From: Candidatus Saccharimonadota bacterium
GTDB taxonomy: Bacteria; Patescibacteriota; Saccharimonadia; Saccharimonadales; Saccharimonadaceae
DNA: 64,000 nucleotides
Reading direction: 5' to 3'
Assembly (NCBI GenBank): GCA_017524405.1
Contig: JAFWSJ010000002.1
Span: forward strand, 1-64,000
This document shows, in pieces, positions 16,492 through 21,610 of the stretch. The first letter of the stretch is position 1. The number at the start of each line of letters is the position of its first letter. The notes under the pieces are model-generated. The model saw nothing but the letters and a program-made list of their open reading frames with translations. It ran no database searches and was not told the origin of the DNA. The position numbers and the translations under genes were made by a program.

Positions 16492-17410
16492 GGAATAACT
16501 CCTTAAAATGATAACTTCTAAGCCAGTTTTCGAGCATTTCGAGCTGATGACGATCAGTCTTTGCCTTCGGGAGCGGGACCTGATGCGAGGCATAGTTGCC
16601 TTCGAGCTTCACGCCGTCCACTTCCTTCGGACAACCATAGCCTTTTGGCGTCTTCATAACAATGAAACTATGTGGGTTCAGATTCTTGAGGGCCGACTGG
16701 AACTCGTCAATATCAAGGCCATTCACGACGACCGGATCGAAGCCGAAGCCACGAAGCATCTGCATGAGTTCGCGTTCGCTGCTGCGGCCATAAATCGTTG
16801 GGGCGGAAATCTTGTAGCCGTTCAGATGAAGAATCGGGAGGACACGACCATTGTCGCTGGTCGCAAGAAGCTTGTTGAGGTTGAGGCTAGCAAGTGCCGT
16901 GGCAGTTTCGAGCTCGCCGTCGCCAATGAGGACTGCGATAAACTTTTCCGGCTTGCCGAGCGCAGCGCCATAGGCGGCAGCTAGCGCGTAGCCAAGTTCC
17001 CCGCCCTCAGAAATAACGCCGGGCGTCATTGGGCTAGCATGCGACGGAAAACCATACGGCCAGGAAAAACGACGACACAAAAACTCTAGGCCACGCTTGT
17101 CTGGCGTAGCTTCTGGGCACACTTCGTGCAAATCGCCATCGTAGTAGAGGTTGGCCTGAAGTGCTGGGAAACCATGACCCGGGCCAAGAATAAACTGCAT
17201 TTCTGGAAAAACCGCCTTAAGGTTGGCATAGGCACGGTTAATGCCTGGGCAAGAGCCCCAGTGACCAAGCAGGCGCGGCTTCACGTCAGTTGGATCAAGC
17301 GGCGTATCGAGCAAGAAATTATCCTGCAAAAAGATTTGCGCAACAGAAAGATAGTCGCAAAAAGCGATGCGTTTTTTAATCCGAGAGACATCGATGCCCG
17401 ACCCGTTCAT
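16469..17410 (-). CDS. xfp: Phosphoketolase, N-terminal half (PP domain)
   Basis: A 313-residue protein matching the first half of phosphoketolase, which cleaves xylulose-5-P or fructose-6-P to acetyl-phosphate. Blocks seen: YLSVAQIFL, GHWG (residues 49-52), GPGHG (76-80), SHASPMTPGVISEGGELGYAL, the thiamine-diphosphate/metal motif GDGELET (163-169) and ILHLNGYKISAPTI. It ends just after NWLRSYHFKELF, the point where known enzymes enter the linker to the Pyr domain, and that linker is missing. A TAAAAT box lies 7 nt before the ATG (leaderless). Acts with the C-terminal half at 15322 and feeds AckA and Pta. Confidence 0.88.
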   Translation of the reverse strand: MNGSGIDVSRIKKRIAFCDYLSVAQIFLQDNFLLDTPLDPTDVKPRLLGHWGSCPGINRAYANLKAVFPEMQFILGPGHGFPALQANLYYDGDLHEVCPEATPDKRGLEFLCRRFSWPYGFPSHASPMTPGVISEGGELGYALAAAYGAALGKPEKFIAVLIGDGELETATALASLNLNKLLATSDNGRVLPILHLNGYKISAPTIYGRSSERELMQMLRGFGFDPVVVNGLDIDEFQSALKNLNPHSFIVMKTPKGYGCPKEVDGVKLEGNYASHQVPLPKAKTDRHQLEMLENWLRSYHFKELFHEFAHND

Positions 17411-17435
17411 GCTTTATATTTTAGCATAAGCGAAA

Positions 17436-18266
17436 CTATAAATCGACATGAAGCAAGTAGTGAATAAGGGTTTCTTTTAGGATCTTGTTGGACTTCGTGG
17501 CCTTGGCGCCGACGATATCGTGACCGCCGAAGGTTTCGGTTAGACGGAAACGCTTGTTGTTCTTCGCGATAGACTTGAGGTTTGCCCCAATGACGAGCGG
17601 ATCGAGGCGGCCATGGATGACCTCCATTGGGATTTTCAGGTCGCAAGCGAGCGCATAGTTGTCCTTATTGAGGATAATCTTATCCATCGTCTCGCGGAAA
17701 GCCTGCGTGTCGAGGCTGCGCTTCTCGAAACTACTCATCGAATCAACGAGGCCAGCAAGAACGCCAATCGGCTTGGCGCCAGTATGGTTCTTGAGGCCAG
17801 TGTAGAGGCGGCTGTAGACCTGATCTTGGACGCCAGCGACCTCTTTCGCGCGAATAATTGGCGGTGAAATTAGCACGAGCTGGTCGACGAGTAAGTCGCC
17901 GTTCGCGGCATAGTCCATCGCGATAAGACAACCCATCGAATGGCCGCAGATGATGAGCGGCGTATTGATTTTGAGCTTCTTTAGCGTTCGCGTGATAGTC
18001 TTGCGATAAGCGGCGTAATCATAGTCGAACCATTTCGGCTTCTCGGATTTGCCAAAACCAATGAGGTCGAAGGCAATGAAGCGAACCTTCGACAAATCGC
18101 GATCCTTCGAGAGCTCAGGAATGGTATTTTTCCAGGCAGCGAAACTCGCAGCAATGCCGTGGATGAAGACGATTGTTAGTTCCGGATTCTCCACCGCGCA
18201 ATGATCGTAGCGCACCCGCATGGTGAGCGGGATCTTCAGTACACGATGAATGAACCAGTCGAGCAT
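17436..18266 (-). CDS. Alpha/beta hydrolase
   Basis: A 276-residue alpha/beta-fold hydrolase. The oxyanion region HGIAAS, the nucleophile elbow GHSMGC (Ser), the acid Asp in HGRLDPLV and the late His in FGGHDIV are all present, so it should be catalytically active. The substrate (ester, lipid or acyl) cannot be told from sequence. Its ATG overlaps the stop of the DHH gene by one base (TGATG), implying translational coupling in a two-gene operon. Confidence 0.88.
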   Translation of the reverse strand: MLDWFIHRVLKIPLTMRVRYDHCAVENPELTIVFIHGIAASFAAWKNTIPELSKDRDLSKVRFIAFDLIGFGKSEKPKWFDYDYAAYRKTITRTLKKLKINTPLIICGHSMGCLIAMDYAANGDLLVDQLVLISPPIIRAKEVAGVQDQVYSRLYTGLKNHTGAKPIGVLAGLVDSMSSFEKRSLDTQAFRETMDKIILNKDNYALACDLKIPMEVIHGRLDPLVIGANLKSIAKNNKRFRLTETFGGHDIVGAKATKSNKILKETLIHYLLHVDL

Positions 18267-19237
18267 CAGTGGATGTCCAGCAATTTCATGGTTGCGTCAA
18301 TCAATTCTGGGAGCACAGTATTGTAGTCTTCATAAATACGGAAGCCTGCCGCATATTGATGGCCGCCGCCGCCGAAATAGCCAGCGAGCTGGTCGGCGAT
18401 TGGTTTGCTCGAGCGAATCTTACCCGTTAGTTTGCCGTCTGGATAAGTCTTAATTGCGACAGCGATCTCGACGCCCTCAACAAGGCGGAGTTCTTCGAGA
18501 ATGAGCACATTCGGATTATATTCATCAGAGTATTCCTGGATGTCTTCAAAAGGAATCAGCACAGTCGCGAGTCGGCCATCGAGGTGATATTCGACGCGCT
18601 TGATGAGATCTGCTTTGTAATCGAGAATGCGCGGGGATTTCTTCGAGAAATCGCGGCGGCGTTCCTCCATTTCAGCAATCTGGGCGCCAGCGTCAATGAG
18701 CTCAGCCGAAGTGCGGAAATCCGTCGCGCTAGTCGTCTGGGAAGTAAGTCCCAAAGTATCCGAAAGGATGCCATAGAGCAAATCTTCGGCGCACTGCGCA
18801 TCGATGGCAATATTCTGATCTTTGAAAATCTTAAACAATAGGGCGCAGCAGCTCGACTCGGTCTCGAAAATGCTCTGATACGGGAAGTCGAGGTCGGCCT
18901 CAGTTTCGTGGTGATCGATTACAAAAACTGGCGTTTCATAGAGACAATTCTTGATAACTGGATCGTCGAGCAGCTTCGATAGCAAAATCGAGCTAGCCGT
19001 ATCGACGATAATGAAAGCGTCGGCTTTGTACGGGAAATCATTCGTTACCCTGTCCCAGCCAGCAAAATAACGCATGTATTTCGGAATATCTACCGGGCAA
19101 TAAAGCGTCACTTCCTCGTTCGAAAGAGCTTCCTCGAGGGCCAAAGCGGCGCCCAAAGAATCGCCATCAGGATTTTCGGCCTGAATAACGCAAATATGTT
19201 TTTTGTCTTTAATAAACTCTGAAAATTGATTGTACAT
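18266..19237 (-). CDS. DHH/DHHA1 phosphoesterase, NrnA-like
   Basis: A 323-residue DHH-superfamily protein. N-terminal motifs are NPDGDSLGAALAL, the DTAS segment and VIDHHET (the DHH metal site); the C-terminal DHHA1 domain has FGGGGHQYAAGFRI. The length and layout match nano-RNase/pAp or cyclic-dinucleotide phosphodiesterases (NrnA or the GdpP catalytic part) rather than full RecJ. It likely degrades short RNA oligonucleotides or linear dinucleotides in the cytoplasm. The ATG at 19237 is preferred over the TTG just before it; a TAAAAT box 7 to 9 nt upstream makes the mRNA leaderless. Confidence 0.88.
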   Translation of the reverse strand: MYNQFSEFIKDKKHICVIQAENPDGDSLGAALALEEALSNEEVTLYCPVDIPKYMRYFAGWDRVTNDFPYKADAFIIVDTASSILLSKLLDDPVIKNCLYETPVFVIDHHETEADLDFPYQSIFETESSCCALLFKIFKDQNIAIDAQCAEDLLYGILSDTLGLTSQTTSATDFRTSAELIDAGAQIAEMEERRRDFSKKSPRILDYKADLIKRVEYHLDGRLATVLIPFEDIQEYSDEYNPNVLILEELRLVEGVEIAVAIKTYPDGKLTGKIRSSKPIADQLAGYFGGGGHQYAAGFRIYEDYNTVLPELIDATMKLLDIH

Positions 19238-19255
19238 CAATTATATTTTAGCATA

Positions 19256-19498
19256 TCAATAGCTAATCTGGCTGCTCGGCACTCTCTGGAGCATCTCCGC
19301 TAATGAGTAGCTATAGTGGCGACGTAGATAGATGTCGTCAAAATAGGCTGACGTAACCTTCGTACCGTACTTTTTGCCAAACGCAAATTCCGTACTGAAG
19401 GCATAGTTTACCAGTTTTACCTGGTAGCGTTCCTGGTTGAATTCGAACTCAACCTGGCGGCCGCTCCACAACAGCTGCCTCAAAGTTCCCTCTGACAT
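19256..19498 (-). CDS. Small hypothetical protein, 80 residues
   Basis: An unrecognised small soluble protein (MSEGTLRQLLWSGRQ...). It alternates beta-like and charged stretches, with many Tyr and Phe in the second half. The start is taken at 19498, after a GTGAGGTA site; longer versions of the frame would run antisense through tRNA-Trp and are rejected. A TACAAT -10 box lies a short distance upstream, overlapping the divergent tRNA promoter region. Confidence 0.6.
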   Translation of the reverse strand: MSEGTLRQLLWSGRQVEFEFNQERYQVKLVNYAFSTEFAFGKKYGTKVTSAYFDDIYLRRHYSYSLAEMLQRVPSSQISY

Positions 19499-19561
19499 TT
19501 TTACCTCACACTTTTTGTTAGTCTTATTGTAGCACAGGTTTATGATATAATTAGCAAAGTT

Positions 19562-19637
19562 AGGGGCGTAGCTCAGTTGGTAGAGCACTGGTCTCCAAAA
19601 CCAGGTGTCGCGAGTTCGAGTCTTGCCGCCCCTGCCA
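19562..19637 (+). tRNA. trpT: tRNA-Trp (anticodon CCA)
   Basis: Complete cloverleaf: acceptor stem AGGGGCG/CGCCCCT, D arm GCTCAGTTGGTAGAGC, anticodon stem CTGGT/ACCAG with loop CTCCAAA (anticodon CCA at 19595-19597), and a T arm GCGAGTTCGAGTCTTGC. Discriminator G and an encoded CCA end follow. A TATAAT box lies about 15 nt upstream. A CCA anticodon reading only UGG fits the standard code with UGA as stop. Confidence 0.98.
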
Positions 19638-19696
19638 AGCAATCGGGCACTTTTCTTCAAAAGAAAAGTTCCCGACGTCAAAAGAACTCATTATGA

Positions 19697-19731
19697 AAAA
19701 GATTCCAGGCGCATGTCCTGGAATCTTTTTG
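19697..19731. terminator. Bidirectional terminator after tRNA-Trp
   Basis: A 14-bp stem AAAAAGATTCCAGG/CCTGGAATCTTTTT with a 7-nt loop, between the tRNA and the convergent gene ending at 19773. Confidence 0.9.
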
Positions 19732-19772
19732 ATTATAGTTAGGCGTATGCCCTAACTTCTTTTTGCCTTTGA

Positions 19773-20306
19773 TTATTTCTTGTAGATTTCGACGTTGTAG
19801 AGCTTGCCGCCCATCATCGTGATGTCGATGCCGTAGCGAAGGTCGGCGTAAGTCAGATAGCGATAATGGCCGAAGTTCGTGATGCGCGTGTAGCCGAAAT
19901 AAGTGGCAAAATCTGAGATTGTCGCGAGCGGATAACCGCGGTATCTCAGCGAAACATCGTCAAAACTAGCGCCGTCGGTCGTCGTAAAGAAGCCGAGACG
20001 ACTAATTCTTCCCTCCGAATCTAGCGCGAACAAGATATTATTCCAAGAATAGCTATAGTTTGGATCGACGATAATATTATCGCGCACCTCGCGCTCCGGT
20101 TCTTCCCCGAGAAATAGCCCATTCAGGCTGATTTTGGAGTAATCCACCTCTGCATCGAGGGCATTATTGCGCCGGACGCGGTTCGAAAGCACCACGATAA
20201 CATCGAGAACGACTAGCAAAACGAGAAAAAATAGCATCACGATCCAAAACAAACGCATGCGGCGACGCATTGGTTCGTAAGAACGGCGCATTTTTCGCTT
20301 AGCCAT
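19773..20306 (-). CDS. Single-pass membrane protein, unknown
   Basis: A 177-residue protein with a strongly basic cytoplasmic head (MAKRKMRRSYEPMRRRMR), one membrane helix (about residues 18-41) and an extracytoplasmic domain of about 130 residues rich in Tyr and Asp. The outer domain has no recognised motif. The start is supported by an AAGGGAAGG site and a TATAAT promoter about 30 nt upstream, so this gene is not leaderless. It is divergent from the RNA array. Confidence 0.75.
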   Translation of the reverse strand: MAKRKMRRSYEPMRRRMRLFWIVMLFFLVLLVVLDVIVVLSNRVRRNNALDAEVDYSKISLNGLFLGEEPEREVRDNIIVDPNYSYSWNNILFALDSEGRISRLGFFTTTDGASFDDVSLRYRGYPLATISDFATYFGYTRITNFGHYRYLTYADLRYGIDITMMGGKLYNVEIYKK

Positions 20307-20362
20307 AACCTTCCCTTTTAATTACAGAAATTATACCACTTGTGCTATTTGAGGGTAAATTC

Positions 20363-20391
20363 TTGACAATTTTTGCGAAGTGTGCTATAAT
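20363..20391 (+). promoter_or_regulatory. Promoter of RNA unit A
   Basis: TTGACA (20363-20368) and TATAAT (20386-20391) with exactly 17 nt between them, a near-consensus promoter. Confidence 0.88.
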
Positions 20392-20595
20392 GAGTGTAAG
20401 CATGTATCTCATGCCCGGTTTTTGGGCTACATAACCTGAGATTCTACCCCTAGATCGAGGTCCCAAAAACTAAATTATACTGACAGTGTCAGGGTTCCTT
20501 ACGAGAACAGAGACAGAAAGAGTTGAAAAACGTGCACCTTCTATGTGCGATTTTTATAAACTTTTCTTGCATCAAGAAAAGCGAGGTGAACAACT

Positions 20596-20673
20596 ATGAA
20601 GAACGATAAGGAACAGAGGGGGTTGTACGTTCCCTCCTCTTATAGCAACAACTCTTCAAAACAAGTCTCATAG
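20596..20673 (+). CDS. Micro-ORF, 25 residues
   Basis: ATG at 20596 with a GAGGTG site (20583-20588) directly behind a 9-bp hairpin, encoding 25 polar residues beginning MKNDKEQRG and ending in a Ser/Asn-rich tail, stop TAG. It is the only ORF in the array with a plausible ribosome site. It could be a leader peptide or a small regulatory peptide. Coding is uncertain at this length. Confidence 0.4.
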   Translation: MKNDKEQRGLYVPSSYSNNSSKQVS

Positions 20674-20712
20674 CCAAGTCGGCCACCACAGAGCTGACAA
20701 ACAAATCTAACG

Positions 20713-20746
20713 AGCCTCCCGACGACGTATGTCTAAGGAGGCTTTT
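20713..20746 (+). terminator. Terminator of RNA unit A
   Basis: Stem AGCCTCC/GGAGGCT (20713-20719 with 20737-20743), 17-nt loop, followed by a short T run. The next promoter begins 4 nt later. Confidence 0.7.
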
Positions 20747-20749
20747 CTA

Positions 20750-20777
20750 TTGACTTTTTCAAAAAATCATATATAAT
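20750..20777 (+). promoter_or_regulatory. Promoter of RNA unit B
   Basis: TTGACT (20750-20755) and TATAAT (20772-20777), 16-nt spacer; the TTGACTTTTT class. Confidence 0.82.
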
Positions 20778-20783
20778 AACTCT

Positions 20784-21027
20784 TGCGGAATCGTTAAGAA
20801 TAATACCCTTTTGTAGCACTTAACCGGGTTCCGCGTGGAACGTAGCTGCTTTTTTACAAACGAATGACCATATATTACCGACCCTTTCTGACGACGCGAT
20901 GCAGGGTCTGAGATTTTTCTACAACAATTCAATCTCACATTCGTCTCTCATAGAACGCCTTTGGGCAGCTATTAGTACTATTGACGCCAGCGTTCGGCGG
21001 GCCCCGCAGTTTATTTGCGGGGTTTTT
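20784..21027 (+). ncRNA. RNA unit B: three-way-junction RNA
   Basis: About 244 nt with no ORF having a ribosome site. The 5' hairpin is GCGGAA/TTCCGC (20785-20790 with 20829-20834) stacked on GTTAAG/CTTAAC (20793-20798 with 20819-20824). A second domain is closed by ACGAATG/CATTCGT (20860-20866 with 20938-20944) and encloses GACCCT/AGGGTC (20880-20885 with 20903-20908) and TGAGATT/AATCTCA (20909-20915 with 20931-20937). The helices abut without gaps at 20908/20909 and 20937/20938, a strict three-way junction. CGCC/GGCG and the terminator follow. Looks like an independent non-coding RNA of unknown family. Confidence 0.65.
21002..21027 (+). terminator. Terminator of RNA unit B
   Basis: CCCCGCA/TGCGGGG stem (21002-21008 with 21016-21022), 7-nt loop, five T. 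The next promoter starts 4 nt later. Confidence 0.92.
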
Positions 21028-21030
21028 AAA

Positions 21031-21058
21031 TTGACTTTTTGCGAAAAATAGGTATAAT
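21031..21058 (+). promoter_or_regulatory. Promoter of RNA unit C
   Basis: TTGACT (21031-21036) and TATAAT (21053-21058), 16-nt spacer; TTGACTTTTT class. Confidence 0.85.
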
Positions 21059-21064
21059 TTGCGG

Positions 21065-21289
21065 CAAGAGCGCCGCCTGATAGCTTCCGCGGTGCTTGCT
21101 TCTATATATAAGAGTCGATTGCGTAGCTAAAAAGAGCCGATCTATGGGCAGAACAAAAATTACTCCTTTCTAAAGATAAGATCGTTTCGTATTAGGTTAC
21201 CGCATTTTTCGTCTGTTAGGAGATATATATCTTCAGCAATTGACTCTGGCTCTTTTGGGTCCTGCATCTTCGGATACAGGACCTTTTTT
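21065..21289 (+). ncRNA. RNA unit C: predicted pseudoknot with exposed anti-SD tract
   Basis: About 225 nt, no credible ORF. A 12-bp helix (21111-21122 with 21236-21247, one G-U) and a 9-bp helix AAAAGAGCC/GGCTCTTTT (21130-21138 with 21248-21256) interleave, so they form a long-range pseudoknot or two exclusive folds. CGATCT/AGATCG (21138-21143 with 21179-21184) closes a loop containing CTCCTTTCTAAAGA (21163-21176), which resembles the 3' tail of 16S rRNA and matches the shared leader at 8744 and 9301. A GCGGC/GCCGC hairpin overlaps the predicted 5' end. No known family recognised. Confidence 0.62.
21258..21289 (+). terminator. Terminator of RNA unit C
   Basis: GGTCCTG/CAGGACC stem (21258-21264 with 21277-21283) and six T. 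Its stem sequence resembles the unit D terminator (GGTCCTGCAT), suggesting the units are related by duplication. Confidence 0.92.
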
Positions 21290-21290
21290 A

Positions 21291-21318
21291 TTGACTTTTT
21301 TGATTTTTCGTATATAAT
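21291..21318 (+). promoter_or_regulatory. Promoter of RNA unit D
   Basis: TTGACT (21291-21296) and TATAAT (21313-21318), 16-nt spacer; TTGACTTTTT class. Confidence 0.85.
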
Positions 21319-21324
21319 AATCCT

Positions 21325-21572
21325 CAGAAAGCTTGCGCTCTGGAAGACGCAGGTTTTTGGCATGGGCTTTGGCCGCGTTTTTCATGTATTCATAAGTCAC
21401 CATTAGGTTAGCTTAAGGGATACCTCCAGACAATTTAATATTCAATTTCAAGTGCTACCGCAAAGTGCAATTTCGTTAGCCCGCGACCAAGCCCATGCCT
21501 ATTGCTCCTTTCTCGGCGTATATCGCATCTCCGAGAAGTGGGTCCTGCATCTTACGATGCAGGACCCTTTTT
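21325..21572 (+). ncRNA. RNA unit D: long-helix RNA with exposed anti-SD tract
   Basis: About 248 nt, no ORF with a ribosome site. A very strong long-range helix pairs GGCATGGGCTT with AAGCCCATGCC (21359-21369 with 21489-21499, 11 bp perfect), continuing after a bulge with GG/CC and CGCG/CGCG toward 21377 and 21482. It is followed by the single-stranded tract GCTCCTTTCT (21504-21513), a TCTCGG/CCGAGA hairpin (21511-21536) and the terminator. A small 5' hairpin (CTTGCG/CGCAGG) precedes the helix. The CTCCTTTCT tract is identical to that of unit C although the rest differs. Unknown family. Confidence 0.66.
21540..21572 (+). terminator. Terminator of RNA unit D
   Basis: A 12-bp perfect stem GGGTCCTGCATC/GATGCAGGACCC (21540-21551 with 21556-21567), TTAC loop, five T. 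Confidence 0.95.
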
Positions 21573-21573
21573 A

Positions 21574-21602
21574 TTGACTTTTTATCTGATAATTCTTAAG
21601 AT
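21574..21602 (+). promoter_or_regulatory. Promoter of the ABC exporter operon
   Basis: TTGACT (21574-21579) and TAAGAT (21597-21602), 17-nt spacer. The ATG at 21611 is about where transcription would start, so the mRNA is probably leaderless. It is the fifth promoter in a row at this locus. Confidence 0.65.
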
Positions 21603-21610
21603 TATATGGT

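Larger units (their letters stand above)
20398..20746 (+). ncRNA. RNA unit A: structured leader with a micro-ORF
   Basis: First unit of the array, about 350 nt from promoter to terminator. Hairpins visible by eye: GCCC/GGGC (20413-20427) within ATCTCA/TGAGAT (20406-20442), a CTGAC/GTCAG palindrome (20480-20492), TGCAC/GTGCG followed by ATTTTTAT at 20533-20555 that could attenuate transcription, and a perfect 9-bp stem CTTTTCTTG/CAAGAAAAG (20561-20581) just before the ribosome site of a 25-codon ORF. It may be an mRNA with a regulated leader rather than a pure ncRNA. No named RNA family recognised. Confidence 0.5.

Noticed and set aside
15322-17410. Phosphoketolase as a frameshifted pseudogene or programmed frameshift
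   Set aside because: The second half has its own well-placed ribosome site and start, both halves keep all conserved blocks, and no slippery heptamer is visible at the overlap. A sequencing error cannot be fully excluded.
19498-19681. N-terminal extension of the small gene at 19256
   Set aside because: It runs antisense through a complete tRNA-Trp and upstream of the gene's own promoter.
21160-21363. Minus-strand ORF of 67 residues across units C and D
   Set aside because: It crosses a terminator and a promoter, has no ribosome site and looks like chance.
20398-21572. tmRNA, RNase P RNA, SRP RNA or 6S RNA in the array
   Set aside because: No tRNA-like ends or tag reading frame, no conserved RNase P core, no SRP GGAA-tetraloop domain, and no single long bulged hairpin as in 6S RNA.
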